Source: BP-191 sp035940575
Lineage (GTDB): Bacteria; Actinomycetota; Actinomycetes; BP-191
Direction of reading: 5' to 3'
DNA length: 64,000 bases
Assembly (NCBI GenBank): GCA_035940575.1
Contig: DASZER010000016.1
Span: 55,812-119,811 of the forward strand
Below the pieces are notes generated by a model. It was not told where the DNA came from, did not search any database, and worked only from the letters and a program-made list of their open reading frames with translations. A program made the translations under genes and the position numbers. Positions 23,743-32,624 of this stretch are shown here, one piece after another. The stretch's first letter is position 1; each line of letters opens with the position of its first letter.

Positions 23743-24798
23743 CTACCCGAGGTACTCGCGGAGCACGCGCTCGCACTCGCCGATCAGCGCGACGTCGACG
23801 GACTCGTCGGCCTTGTGCGCGAGGTTCGGGTCGCCGGGGCCGTAGTTCAGCGCGGGGATGCCGAGCGCGGCGAAGCGCGAGACGTCGGTCCACCCGAGCT
23901 TCGCGACCGGCACGGCGCCGACCGCGTCGACGAACGCCCGCGCGGCCGGCGCCGACAGGCCCGGCAACGCGCCCGGCGCGGAGTCGGCGACGACGACGTC
24001 GTACGGCGCCAGCACCTCCCGCACGTGGTCGGCGGCCTCCGACTCCGAACGGTCGGGCGCGAAGCGGTAGTTGACCGTGACGGTGCACGCGTCGGGCACG
24101 ACGTTGCCGGCCACTCCCCCGCTGACGGCGACGGCGTTGAGCCCCTCGCGGTACTCGCACCCGTCGATGACGGGCCGTCGCGCCTCGTACGCCGCGAGCC
24201 GCGCGAGCAGCTCGCCGGCCTTGTGGATCGCGTTGTCGCCGAGCCACGAGCGGGCGCTGTGCGCGCGGACGCCCGGCACCGTGACGTGTGCGCGGAGGGT
24301 GCCCTGGCAGCCGGCCTCGACGGCGGCGTTCGTCGGCTCCATGAGGATCGCGAGGTCGGCGTCGAGCCACGCGCGCGCCGTGCGGGAGAGGCGGCCGAGG
24401 CCGTTGCGCTCGGCCTCGACCTCCTCGTTGTCGTAGAAGACGTACGTGACGTCGTGGCGCGGCGAGTCGAGGGTGGCGAGCCGGAGCATGACGGCGATCG
24501 CGGACTTCATGTCCGACGTGCCGCAGCCGTGGAGGCGGCCGCCGTCCAGGCGCGACGGCAGGTTGCCCGCGACCGGAACGGTGTCGAGGTGGCCGCCGAG
24601 CAGCACGCGCGCCGGGCGCCCGAGGGTCGTGCGCGCGACGACGGCGTCGCCGTCGCGCAGGACCTCGAGGTGCGGCAGCGCGCGCAGCGCGTCCTCGACC
24701 AGCGAGGCGAGCGAGGCCTCGTTGCCGCTGACCGACTCGACGTCGACCACGGCCGCGGTGAGGTCCGCGGCGGGCAGCGACAGGTCGAGCGCGGTCAC
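23743..24798 (-). CDS. dapE: Succinyl-diaminopimelate desuccinylase
   Basis: 351 residues, M20 peptidase fold. Dimetal site motifs: GGHLDTVP (His and catalytic Asp), GCGTSDMKS (bridging Asp), FYDNEEVEAERNG (Glu base and Glu ligand), ILMEPTN and the C-terminal GPGDPNLAHKADE His. It cleaves N-succinyl-LL-diaminopimelate to succinate and LL-DAP in the lysine and peptidoglycan pathway. The GTG start at 24798 overlaps the dapD stop (GTGA). It forms one unit with dapC, dapD and the LOG genes. Confidence 0.93.
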   Translation of the reverse strand: MTALDLSLPAADLTAAVVDVESVSGNEASLASLVEDALRALPHLEVLRDGDAVVARTTLGRPARVLLGGHLDTVPVAGNLPSRLDGGRLHGCGTSDMKSAIAVMLRLATLDSPRHDVTYVFYDNEEVEAERNGLGRLSRTARAWLDADLAILMEPTNAAVEAGCQGTLRAHVTVPGVRAHSARSWLGDNAIHKAGELLARLAAYEARRPVIDGCEYREGLNAVAVSGGVAGNVVPDACTVTVNYRFAPDRSESEAADHVREVLAPYDVVVADSAPGALPGLSAPAARAFVDAVGAVPVAKLGWTDVSRFAALGIPALNYGPGDPNLAHKADESVDVALIGECERVLREYLG

Positions 24799-25607
24799 TG
24801 CGCGAGGCCGTGCCTGCGCAGGACCTCGTTGAGGTGGAGCTTGTCGTGCTCGGTGCCCTCGAGGTAGCGCAGGACGAGCAGGCACGGCATCCCGAAGTCG
24901 CCGCCGGGGAACGACTTCATCCGCACCGACGACACGCACACCGAACGCTCGGGCGCCTCGCCTCGCGGCAGCTCGTCGCCCGTCTCCGCGTCGAACACGT
25001 GCGTCGACGCGGTGAGGATGCAGCCCGCGCCGAGCTTCGCGCCGCGGCGCACCCGCGCGCCGTCGACCACCATCGACCGCGACCCGATGAACGCGTCGTC
25101 CTCGACCACGACGGGCACGGCGTTCGGAGGCTCGAGGACGCCGCCGATGCCGACGCCGCCGGACAGGTGCACGCGCTTGCCGATCTGCGCGCACGACCCG
25201 ACGGTCGCCCACGTGTCGACCATCGTGCCCTCGTCCACGTAGCCGCCGATGTTCACGAACGACGGCATCAGCACGACGCCGGGCCCGCAGTACGAGCCCC
25301 ATCGCGCGATGGCGCCGGGCAGGACGCGTACGCCCTGGAACGTCTTCTTGAGCGGGATGCGGTCGCGGTACGTGTAGCGCTCGAACGCGACGTCCTCGAC
25401 CGCGAGGAGGCGGAACGACAGCAGGATCGCCTGCTTGACCCACTCGTGGACGACGACCTCGCCGTCGGCGCCGACCTCCGCGACCCGGATCTCGCCCCGG
25501 TCGAGCGCGTCGATGACGTCGCTCACGACGCGCCGCGCCTGCAGGTCGTTCTCGCTCATGCCGTTGCGGCGGTCCCACAGGGCGGCGATGTCCTGCTCCA
25601 TGCTCAC
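24795..25607 (-). CDS. dapD: Tetrahydrodipicolinate N-succinyltransferase, proteobacterial-type DapD
   Basis: 270 residues from GTG 25607 (GTGA overlap with dapC); ATG 25601 is an alternative. The left-handed beta-helix is marked by VLMPSFVNIGGYVDEGTMVD, TWATVGSCAQIG and VHLSGGVGIGGVLEP, which follow the E. coli-type DapD closely. The N-terminal helical domain includes LDRGEIRVAEV, also E. coli-like. Mycobacteria and many other actinobacteria use a longer, distinct DapD. The enzyme transfers succinyl from succinyl-CoA to tetrahydrodipicolinate. Confidence 0.92.
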   Translation of the reverse strand: MSMEQDIAALWDRRNGMSENDLQARRVVSDVIDALDRGEIRVAEVGADGEVVVHEWVKQAILLSFRLLAVEDVAFERYTYRDRIPLKKTFQGVRVLPGAIARWGSYCGPGVVLMPSFVNIGGYVDEGTMVDTWATVGSCAQIGKRVHLSGGVGIGGVLEPPNAVPVVVEDDAFIGSRSMVVDGARVRRGAKLGAGCILTASTHVFDAETGDELPRGEAPERSVCVSSVRMKSFPGGDFGMPCLLVLRYLEGTEHDKLHLNEVLRRHGLAQ

Positions 25608-26698
25608 GGGCTCTCCAGGCGTCGTGCGGCGTCCGCCACCTCGGGGGTGGTGGCGGTGAGGGCGATGCGTACGTGGCTCGCTCCTGCGGCACCGTAGAAC
25701 GCGCCGGGGGCGACGAGCACGCCGCGCTCCGCGAGCCACCCGACGGCGGCCCAGCAGTCGCCGACGTCGGGGTTCGACGCCCACAGGTACAGCCCGCCGT
25801 CGGAGTGGTCGACGCGCCAGCCGGTGTCGGCGAGCGCCTCCGCGAGCAGCGCGCGCCGCTCGGCGTAGCGCTCGCGCTGCTCCTCGACGTGCGCGTCGTC
25901 GCCGAGCGCGGCGACCATCGCGGCCTGCACGGGCGCGGGCACGATCAGCCCCGCGTGGCGCCGTACCTCCAGGAGCGCCGCAACGACGGCCGGGTCGCCG
26001 GCGACGAAGCCCGCGCGGTAGCCGGCGAGGTTGCTGCGCTTGGACAGCGAGTGGACGGCGAGGACGCCGTCGGTGCCGTGGGCGAGCGCGGACGTGACGG
26101 GCGAGGTCCAGCCGTACTCGGCGTAGCACTCGTCGCTCGCGACGAGGACGCCGTGGGCGCGGGCCCACGCGACGACCGCGGCGAGGTGCTCGGGCGGGGC
26201 TACGGCGCCGTGCGGGTTGGCGGGGTGGTTGACCCAGAGCAGCGCCGCGTCCGTGGCGTCGAGCGCGTCGAGCGCCGCGAGGTCGAGCAGCCCGTCGCGC
26301 GTGGGCACCGGCACCGGCTCGCAGCCGGCGAGCCGCGCGCCGATGTCGTACGTCGGGTACGCGAGGTCGGGGAACAGCACGCGCCCTCGCAGCCCCAGCG
26401 CCGAAGGCAGCGACGCGACGAGCTCCTTGGACCCGATCGTCGGCAGGACCGTCCCCGCGTCGGCGACGCCGAGCCGACGCGACAGCCACGCCGCCGCGGC
26501 CTCGCGCAATGCCGGCGTCCCTGCCGTGAGCGGGTAGCCCGGCGCGTCGGAGGCCGCGCGCAACGCGTCCTGGACGACCCTCGGGGTCGGGTCGACCGGC
26601 GTGCCGACGGAGAGGTCGACGAGGCCGCCGGGGTGCGCGCGGGCGCGCTCGGCGTACGGCGTCAGCCGGTCCCACGGGAACTCCGGCAGCGCGCGCAT
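25604..26698 (-). CDS. dapC: Succinyldiaminopimelate aminotransferase
   Basis: 364 residues, class I/II PLP enzyme: substrate segment DLSVGTPVDPTPRVV, the NHPANPHGA loop, DECYAEYG, and the Schiff-base lysine in AVHSLSKRSNLAGYR. Its place upstream of dapD and dapE and downstream of the ferredoxin is that of DapC in actinobacteria (Rv1178-Rv1177 order). It transaminates N-succinyl-2-amino-6-ketopimelate with glutamate. A hairpin (26721-26755) separates it from the ferredoxin gene, so its expression may be partly independent. Confidence 0.9.
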   Translation of the reverse strand: MRALPEFPWDRLTPYAERARAHPGGLVDLSVGTPVDPTPRVVQDALRAASDAPGYPLTAGTPALREAAAAWLSRRLGVADAGTVLPTIGSKELVASLPSALGLRGRVLFPDLAYPTYDIGARLAGCEPVPVPTRDGLLDLAALDALDATDAALLWVNHPANPHGAVAPPEHLAAVVAWARAHGVLVASDECYAEYGWTSPVTSALAHGTDGVLAVHSLSKRSNLAGYRAGFVAGDPAVVAALLEVRRHAGLIVPAPVQAAMVAALGDDAHVEEQRERYAERRALLAEALADTGWRVDHSDGGLYLWASNPDVGDCWAAVGWLAERGVLVAPGAFYGAAGASHVRIALTATTPEVADAARRLESP

Positions 26699-26720
26699 CT
26701 CACCCCACCCTCGGACACGA

Positions 26721-26755
26721 CGCGCCGCCCGGCCGGAAGCGGCTCGGGCGGCGCG
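26721..26755 (-). terminator. Hairpin between the 7Fe ferredoxin gene and dapC
   Basis: An 11-bp inverted repeat (CGCGCCGCCCG, 26721-26731, complement 26745-26755) enclosing a smaller gccg/cggc stem. It lies 15 bp after the ferredoxin stop in the minus direction, fitting termination or partial readthrough into dapC. Confidence 0.6.
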
Positions 26756-26770
26756 GACGTACAGGAGGAC

Positions 26771-27085
26771 CTATTCGGCGGGCATGGCGGCGACGTACGG
26801 GCCGTCGAACGGCTGGGGGCCGATCTTGCTCGCGCCGCCGGGCGAGCCGAGGTCGTTGAAGAAGTCCTTGTTGTCCTTGGTGAACGGCTTCCACGTGGCG
26901 GGGACGTCGTCCTCGTAGAAGATCGCCTCGACCGGGCAGACCGGCTCGCACGCGCCGCAGTCCACGCACTCGTCCGGGTGGATGTAGAGGGACCGGACGC
27001 CCTCGTAGATGCAGTCGACCGGGCACTCTTCGATGCAGGCCTTGTCCTTCACATCGACGCACGGCTCGGCGATGGTGTAGGTCAC
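26771..27085 (-). CDS. fdxA: 7Fe ferredoxin ([3Fe-4S][4Fe-4S])
   Basis: 104 residues from GTG 27085, after AAGGAGGAGC. Cysteines at 9, 17, 21 and 25 (first motif) and 40, 43, 46 and 50 (CVDCGACEPVC) match the seven-iron ferredoxin pattern, with a C-terminal extension (about 60-104) typical of actinobacterial FdxA/FdxC. It carries electrons at low potential in the cytosol. Its position next to dapC is conserved in mycobacteria (FdxC). Confidence 0.93.
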   Translation of the reverse strand: MTYTIAEPCVDVKDKACIEECPVDCIYEGVRSLYIHPDECVDCGACEPVCPVEAIFYEDDVPATWKPFTKDNKDFFNDLGSPGGASKIGPQPFDGPYVAAMPAE

Positions 27086-27162
27086 GGTTCGGCTCCTCCT
27101 TGCGCGGGTCTGCCTAGTATCGCAGCGGCGGCGGACGCCATTGCATCACAGCGACCCGAGGA

Positions 27163-27393
27163 GTGCCGATTCCAGCCGGTGGCGTGTACCGAGTCGCGGC
27201 CACCCCGGCCGACGTGGGGTCGAGGGTGACCCTGCGGCGCGCCGTTCCCGGCGGTGTCTCCGACGTCGTCGGCGAGCTCCTGTCGTGGTCCGACGGAGTC
27301 CTCGAGGTACGCCGCCGCGACGGCTCGGTGGTCGCCGTGGCCGAGATCGACCTCGTCGCCGCGCGGGTGGTCGGCCCGGTGACGCCGCCGTGA
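27163..27393 (+). CDS. Small SH3-like protein
   Basis: 76 residues of strand-rich sequence (GVYRVAATPADVGSRVTLRR, DVVGELLSWSDGVLEVRRRD, then GSVVAVAEIDLVAARVV). It resembles the N-terminal SH3-like module of some actinobacterial GNAT proteins (Rv0428c type), but no acetyltransferase domain follows, so it would be a stand-alone module; this match is from memory. GTG 27163 has a poorly spaced GAGGA, and GTG 27181 is an alternative start. The TGA overlaps the next gene's GTG. Confidence 0.55.
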   Translation: MPIPAGGVYRVAATPADVGSRVTLRRAVPGGVSDVVGELLSWSDGVLEVRRRDGSVVAVAEIDLVAARVVGPVTPP

Positions 27394-28145
27394 CCGCCGA
27401 GTCGCGGCGCGCGTTCGCCGAGACCATGCGCTCCCCCGAGCCGGACCTCGGGCTCGCCTGCCTGCTGATCGGGTCCGAGGTGTTCCCCGACCTCGACGTC
27501 TCGCCGTCGCTCGCCGCGCTCGACGCGCTCGCCGCCTCGGTCGAGGGCGCGGACGCCGGGTCGGTGCGGGAGGCGTTGCAGGAGTTCCGCGGCTACGGCG
27601 ACGACTACGCCGACCTGCGCTCCTCGCTGCTCCACGAGGTGCTGCGCCGCCACCGCGGCCTGCCGATCACGCTCTCGGTCGTGTGGCTCGAGGTCGCCCG
27701 CCGAGCCGGCATCCCGGCCGCCGGGATCGGGCTGCCAGGGCACTTCGTCGTGGAGGTCGCGGGACAGCTCGCGGACCCGTTCTACGGCGGCCGCCTCGTC
27801 TCGCGCGCGGAGCTGGCGCAGCGGATCGAGGGACTGCGCGAGGCGCACTTCGAGCCGTGGGACGTGCCCGCGATCGTGACCCGCGTCCTCGGCAACGTCC
27901 GCGCCGCGTCGGCGACGCGCGAGCGGCTGCGTACGCGGCTGTGGGCCGTCGAGCTGTCGATGCTGATCCCCTCGCACTCGGTCGCGCTGCGCCGCGAGCG
28001 CGGCGAGATCCTGATCCAGCTCGGCGACTACCTCGCGGCGGCGTTCGAGCTGGAGGCGTACGCGCACGCCGTCGCGCCGGTCGACCCCGAGGCGGCCGAC
28101 CACGCGCTGCGGGCGGCGCGCATGTCGCGGGCCCGGCTGTCGTGA
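27390..28145 (+). CDS. SirB1/transglutaminase-like family protein
   Basis: 251 residues. The transglutaminase-like SirB1 motif RHRGLPITLSVVWLEVARRA with PGHFVVEV and the following DPFYGGRLVSRAEL indicate this family, of uncertain catalytic activity. The C-terminal part is a tetratricopeptide-like helical tail (LRRERGEILIQLGDYLAAAF). GTG overlaps the SH3-like gene's stop, and its own TGA overlaps the methyltransferase GTG (28142), making a three-gene coupled operon. Confidence 0.75.
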   Translation: MTAESRRAFAETMRSPEPDLGLACLLIGSEVFPDLDVSPSLAALDALAASVEGADAGSVREALQEFRGYGDDYADLRSSLLHEVLRRHRGLPITLSVVWLEVARRAGIPAAGIGLPGHFVVEVAGQLADPFYGGRLVSRAELAQRIEGLREAHFEPWDVPAIVTRVLGNVRAASATRERLRTRLWAVELSMLIPSHSVALRRERGEILIQLGDYLAAAFELEAYAHAVAPVDPEAADHALRAARMSRARLS

Positions 28146-28735
28146 AGGACTGGGCGGCGTGGCACGCGCCGTACGACGACCCGGCGTCGCCGCTCGCCGA
28201 CCGGCTGCGCTGCGTACGAGGCCACGTGTCCACGTGGCTCGCGACGGCGCAGCCGGGCGCGCGGGTCGTGAGCGCGTGCGCCGGTCAGGGCCGCGACCTG
28301 CTGCCGCTGCCCGGCGGCATCCGCGCGCGGCTCGTCGAGCTCGACCCGCGCAACGCCGCCGTCGCCGCCTCGGTCGCGGGGCCGGACGTCGAGGTCGTGT
28401 GCGGCGACGCGGGCGTGAGCGACGCGTACGCGGGCGCCGTTCCCGCCGACCTCGTGATGGTGTGCGGCGTGTTCGGCAACGTCCCCGACGACGACGTGCG
28501 CCGTACCGTCCTCGCGCTGCCGACCCTCTGCGCGCCGGGCGCGACGGTCATCTGGACGCGCCACACGAAGGCGCCCGACCTGACGCCGTCGGTCAGGGCG
28601 TGGTTCGCGGAGAGCGGCTTCGAGGAGCGGGCGTTCGACGCGCCGGACGGCGAGTGGTGGTCGGTCGGGGTGCACGTGCTGGTGGGCGAGCCCGCGGCGT
28701 TCGTGCCTGGCCTGCGGCTGTTCGCGTTCGGCTGA
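28142..28735 (+). CDS. Class I SAM-dependent methyltransferase-like protein
   Basis: 197 residues. The SAM loop VVSACAGQGRDLLPL (motif I, unusual SACAGQGRD form), the acidic end of strand 2 (ARLVELDPRN), and motif III (VVCGDAG) and strand 4 (LVMVCGVFGNV) are present. The substrate is unknown. It ends the SH3-SirB1-methyltransferase operon and overlaps the tail of the opposite-strand membrane-protein gene by 143 bp. Confidence 0.75.
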   Translation: MKDWAAWHAPYDDPASPLADRLRCVRGHVSTWLATAQPGARVVSACAGQGRDLLPLPGGIRARLVELDPRNAAVAASVAGPDVEVVCGDAGVSDAYAGAVPADLVMVCGVFGNVPDDDVRRTVLALPTLCAPGATVIWTRHTKAPDLTPSVRAWFAESGFEERAFDAPDGEWWSVGVHVLVGEPAAFVPGLRLFAFG

Positions 28736-29228
28736 GCCCGAACGCCGCCGCGAACGCCGCCTCCGCCACGACGAACCAGTGGCCCCACCCCGCGAGGCAC
28801 GTCACCGCGGCGACGGCACCGGCCGCGCCCATCGCCGCGACCGCGCTCCCGTGGCGACCCGCGACGACCGCGGCGAACAGCCCGAGGAACAGCAGGAACG
28901 CCGCCACCACGTGCGCCCTCCCGAGCGCGCCGGAGCGGGCGTGTCCGCCAGGCGAGCACGCCGTGGCGACGTCGGCGGGCAGCACGGCGACCAGCGCGGC
29001 GAGGGCGCCTGTCACGTCGAGCGCCACGCCCTCCGCGCGGGTCGCGGCGGGCGCGACGACGAGCCACGCCGCGAACGCGAGCAGCGCCGCGACGTACGGC
29101 ACCCGCGCGGGCGTCCAGTAGTACGCGCTGAGGGAGCGTTCGAGGCAGCCGGTCCGCGCGACCTGCGCGCCGACCGCCGCGGCCAGCGCGAGGGCGGCGC
29201 CTCCGAGGACGAGCCTGGCGCGGCGCAC
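28593..29228 (-). CDS. Multi-pass membrane protein with long antisense 3' overlap
   Basis: 211 residues from GTG 29228. Residues 1-150 contain four to five transmembrane helices (for example LVLGGAALALAAAVGAQVA and AHVVAAFLLFLGLFAAVVAG, WGHWFVVAEAAFAAAF). The C-terminal ~55 residues are Arg/Pro-rich and read antisense to the methyltransferase, because no stop occurs earlier; they may be non-functional tail. Unknown function. Confidence 0.6.
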   Translation of the reverse strand: MRRARLVLGGAALALAAAVGAQVARTGCLERSLSAYYWTPARVPYVAALLAFAAWLVVAPAATRAEGVALDVTGALAALVAVLPADVATACSPGGHARSGALGRAHVVAAFLLFLGLFAAVVAGRHGSAVAAMGAAGAVAAVTCLAGWGHWFVVAEAAFAAAFGLSRTRTAAGQARTPRARPPARAPRPTTTRRPARRTPAPRSRSPRTTP

Positions 29229-29246
29229 GGCCCCTAGTGTGGAGCA

Positions 29247-29664
29247 GTGGACGCGGGGTGGTACCCGGATCCGAAGGGCCGCTACGAGCAGCGGCTGTGG
29301 AACGGCACGCGCCGGACCTCGCAGGTGCGCGGCACCTGGCGCGTCACGACCGACCCGTACGAGACCCCGCCCGGGCCCGCGCCGGACGACGAGCCGCCGT
29401 CGTTGCCCGGCGTGGCGTTCCTGGACGGGCCGCGCGCGGTGCACGTACGGCAGCGCCTCGACGCCGCCGGACGCCTCGGGCGCCGTGGTGGCCGGGTGCG
29501 CGCAAGGTCCTCCGCGGGATCTGACCGAGCTCGTCACGGTCGCCGACTCGTACCGGCTGACGTTCGAGAGGGAGGTCGGCAAGCCGTTGCGCACGCTCGT
29601 CCTCACGACGCCGATCGCCTTGGACGAGGCGCTGGCCCAGTGGCGGCCTAGGCTGATCCCGTGA
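29247..29664 (+). pseudogene. DUF2510-domain gene interrupted by one or two frameshifts
   Basis: The N-terminal part, from GTG 29247, is a clear DUF2510 motif (AGWYPDPKGRYEQRLWNGTR, then TSQVRG) in one frame up to about 29460. The C-terminal part (LTELVTVADSYRLTFEREVG, then KPLRTLVLTTPIALDEALAQ) is in a different frame and ends at 29664 with a GTGA overlap to the next start. A third frame in between reads APWWPGARKVLRGI, suggesting two small indels. Either a decaying gene or sequencing/assembly errors; the well-formed ends on both sides favour one original gene of about 138 residues. Confidence 0.6.
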
Positions 29665-31082
29665 TGCGGCTGTACGACACCATGGCCCGCGCCGTCGTGC
29701 CGATCGAGCCGTCGACGCCGGGGCTGCTCAAGGTCTACGCCTGCGGCCCGACCGTCTACCGCTACGCGCACGTCGGCAACATGCGGACGTTCCTCCTGAC
29801 CGACCTGATCCGCCGCGTCGCGGAGACGCACAAGTGGCGCGTGAAGGTCGTGCAGAACATCACCGACGTCGGCCACATGACCGACGACACGAACGACCTC
29901 GGCGACGACAAGGTCCTCGCCCAGGCACGCCGCGAGGGGAAGACGGCGGCCGAGATCGCGGCGTTCTACACCGAGGCGTTCCACCGCGACCTGGCGGCGC
30001 TGAACGTCCACCGCGCCGACGAGGAGCCGAGGGCGTCGGAGTGGGTCGGGCGGATGGTCGAGCTGACCGCGCGGCTCGTGGACAAGGGCCACGCGTACGT
30101 CGCCGACGACGGCTCGGTGTTCTTCGACGCGTCGTCGTGGGAGCCGTACGGCGCGCTGTCGGGCAACCGCCTCGACGCCCTGCGCGCCGGCCACCGCACC
30201 GACGGCGACGTGCACCCGCTCAAGCGCCACCACGCCGACTGGGCGCTCTGGAAGGGCGCGGGCCCGAACCGCGCGCAGGTCTGGCAGACGCCGTGGGGCA
30301 GCGGCTTCCCCGGCTGGCACGTCGAGTGCAGCGCGATGAGCCTCGCGCTGCTCGGCGAGACGATCGACGTGCACACCGGCGGGATCGACCTGCGCTTCCC
30401 GCACCACGAGGACGAGCGCGCGCAGTCGGAGGCGGCGGTCGGGCACGAGGTCGTACGCCACTGGGTGCACGGCGAGCACCTGCTGTTCGAGGGCCGCAAG
30501 ATGGCGAAGTCGACCGGCAACGTCGTCCTCGTCCCCGACGTCGCCGAGCGCGGCTACGACCCGCTGGCGTTGCGGCTGTCGTTCCTCGGCTCGCGCTACC
30601 GCACGCAGATCAACCTGACGTGGGACGAGATCGCGGCGGCCGACCGGACGTTGAAGCGCTGGCGCGACCGCGTGCGCGCGTGGGCCGAGTCGCCGTCGAA
30701 GCCGATGTGCGCGGAGTACGAGGCCCGCTTCCGCGACGCCCTCGACGACGACCTCGACACGCCCGCCGCGTTGCAGGTCGTACGCGAGCTGGAGCGCGAC
30801 GACTCGATCCCGGACGGGAGCAGGTTCGAGACGTTCGCGTGGTTCGACCACGTGCTGGGGCTCGACCTCGCGCGCGACGTCGGCAAGCCGGCGGCGTCGT
30901 TGCCGGAGGGCGCGCAGCCGCTCCTGGACGCCCGCCGCGACGCGCGCGCCGGAAGGCGGTGGGAGGAGTCGGACCGGCTGCGCAACGACCTCGCGACGCT
31001 CGGCGTGGACGTACGCGACACCGCGAACGGTCAGGAGTGGTCGATCCGCGAGATCAGCACGAACGCGCCGCCGAGCGTGTAG
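29661..31082 (+). CDS. cysS: Cysteinyl-tRNA synthetase, KMAKS-type
   Basis: 473 residues. Catalytic motifs are recognisable: VYACGPTVYRYAHVGNMRTF (first zinc Cys and the HIGH equivalent HVGN), VECSAMS (zinc Cys), GIDLRFPHHEDERAQSEA (zinc His/Glu) and the second signature KMAKSTGN instead of KMSKS. It activates cysteine and loads tRNA-Cys. MshC, the mycothiol ligase homologue, is shorter and differs in this region, so CysS is preferred. The GTG overlaps the DUF2510 stop. The 3' end overlaps the MFS gene on the other strand by 52 bp. Confidence 0.88.
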   Translation: MMRLYDTMARAVVPIEPSTPGLLKVYACGPTVYRYAHVGNMRTFLLTDLIRRVAETHKWRVKVVQNITDVGHMTDDTNDLGDDKVLAQARREGKTAAEIAAFYTEAFHRDLAALNVHRADEEPRASEWVGRMVELTARLVDKGHAYVADDGSVFFDASSWEPYGALSGNRLDALRAGHRTDGDVHPLKRHHADWALWKGAGPNRAQVWQTPWGSGFPGWHVECSAMSLALLGETIDVHTGGIDLRFPHHEDERAQSEAAVGHEVVRHWVHGEHLLFEGRKMAKSTGNVVLVPDVAERGYDPLALRLSFLGSRYRTQINLTWDEIAAADRTLKRWRDRVRAWAESPSKPMCAEYEARFRDALDDDLDTPAALQVVRELERDDSIPDGSRFETFAWFDHVLGLDLARDVGKPAASLPEGAQPLLDARRDARAGRRWEESDRLRNDLATLGVDVRDTANGQEWSIREISTNAPPSV

Positions 31083-32242
31083 ACGGCCGCCTGCGTCATC
31101 ACCATCGGCAGGATGCCCACGGTCTCGCCCAGCGACGCGGCGAGGCCGATGCCCGCGAGCATCGCGAGCCCGCGCGCGGCCATGAACGCGCCGACGACCC
31201 GCCCCCGGTACTCGTCCGACGTGAGCTTCTGCACGACCGTGACGTAGCCCGCGAAGCACAGCGCGGCCGGTACGCCGCCGACGACGATGAGCACGAACGA
31301 CGGCAGCACGTCGGGCCACAGCACGGGGTAGCCGAGCAGCACGAAGTCGACCAGGCCGAGCCCGACCGCGCCCCACCCGAACATCCGCGCCGCCGCCACC
31401 CGCCGCCCCACCGGCGTCACGAGCGCGGCGCCCGCGACGCCGCCGATCGCCTGCAGGCCGACGAGCAGGCCGTACGCCCGGCCGTCGCCGTGCACGACGT
31501 CGCGCACCCACGGCGCCAGCAGCGTCCCGAGCACGCCCTCCCCCACGCCCGTCAGGAGCCCGAAGACGAGCACGACGCGCAGCCCGCGCGTCCGCCCGAT
31601 GAGCCGCAGCCCCGAACGCCACTCCGCCGTCAGCCGCCGTACCGCCGTCTCCACCGCCACCTCGCTGCGCGGCGCCGGGCGGGCGACGATCCGCGACAGC
31701 AGCAGCGCCGACACGACGAACGTCCCCGCGTCGGCCAGCGCGACGGCCGCGATGCCTCCCCACGCCGCGACGACGCCGCCGGCCGCCGAGCCGGCGAGGC
31801 GCGCGAGGTGCTGCGACTGGCCGGTGACGGCGTTGGCCGCGAGCAGGTCCTCCTCGGGCACCAGCGACGGCACGAGCGCCTGTTGCGCCGGGTGGAAGAA
31901 CTGCTCGACCGTGCCCTGCCAGAGCAGCACGGCGTAGACGACCCAGATCCGCCCCTCTCCCGCCCAGAGCAGCGGCAGCAGCCCGACGGCCTGCAGGACG
32001 TCGGAGAGCACCATCGTGCGGCGGCGGTCGCAGCGGTCCACCATCACGCCGGCGAACGACCCCACGCGGACCTGCGGCGCGAAGTTCGCGAGCAGCGCGC
32101 CGCCCGCCGCGACCGTCGACCCCGTGAGGTCGTAGACGAGGTACGACAGCCCGACGAACAGCAGGTAGTCGCCCGACATCGACACGAGCCCGGCGGCGGC
32201 GAGGCGGCGCAGGTCGGCGTGCCGCCGGAGCAACGTCAGCAC
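31031..32242 (-). CDS. Major facilitator superfamily transporter (MDR-like)
   Basis: 403 residues, about 11-12 predicted membrane helices. The loop after helix 2 reads FAGVMVDRCDRRRTMVLSDV, the MFS A-like motif, and helix 4-5 GQSQHLARLAGSAAGGVVAA is seen in small-molecule exporters related to MFS_3. Substrate unknown. Start is GTG 32242, just after a repeat-rich 28-bp segment that may be an operator. No regulator gene adjoins it. Confidence 0.85.
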   Translation of the reverse strand: MLTLLRRHADLRRLAAAGLVSMSGDYLLFVGLSYLVYDLTGSTVAAGGALLANFAPQVRVGSFAGVMVDRCDRRRTMVLSDVLQAVGLLPLLWAGEGRIWVVYAVLLWQGTVEQFFHPAQQALVPSLVPEEDLLAANAVTGQSQHLARLAGSAAGGVVAAWGGIAAVALADAGTFVVSALLLSRIVARPAPRSEVAVETAVRRLTAEWRSGLRLIGRTRGLRVVLVFGLLTGVGEGVLGTLLAPWVRDVVHGDGRAYGLLVGLQAIGGVAGAALVTPVGRRVAAARMFGWGAVGLGLVDFVLLGYPVLWPDVLPSFVLIVVGGVPAALCFAGYVTVVQKLTSDEYRGRVVGAFMAARGLAMLAGIGLAASLGETVGILPMVMTQAAVYTLGGAFVLISRIDHS

Positions 32243-32270
32243 GACATCACGATGACATCATAGCGATGTC
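32243..32270 (-). promoter_or_regulatory. Candidate operator before the MFS gene
   Basis: The 28-bp segment contains GACATC at its left end and GATGTC at its right end, with an ATGACATCAT near-palindrome in the middle. It lies directly before the MFS start, in the 26-bp gap to the neighbouring stop, so it may bind a dimeric regulator. Regulator not identified. Confidence 0.3.
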
Positions 32271-32624
32271 AGCCCAGTTCGCGCACCACCTTGCGCAGCG
32301 CCCACAGCGGCCGTGTCGGCTCCGCCCCGTCGAGCCCGAACGTCTCCGCCTCGACGTCCACCAGGAGGTCGTAGCGGACCTTGTCGCCGCGCGGGTACCT
32401 CCGCAGCGGCAGCCTGACGAGGTGCGGCCCGGGGAACTCCAGGCCGGTCGTCGCGTCGAGCAGGGTCCCGTCGAGGGCGAGGACCAGCGCCTCGTCCCGC
32501 GTCCGGTACACGAGCGGCTCGTGCACCCAGACCGACATGCGCATCTCCTGGCCGGTGAACACCACGACGATCGAGCCGTCCGGCGACGTCATCCGCGGGA
32601 CGAGGTCGTGCTCCGGCGGCGGGA

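Noticed and set aside
23725..23745. GAAGATCGTCA on the minus strand resembling the dispersed repeat
   Set aside because: Only 11 bases match, overlapping the start of the long LOG gene, and no distal arm exists.
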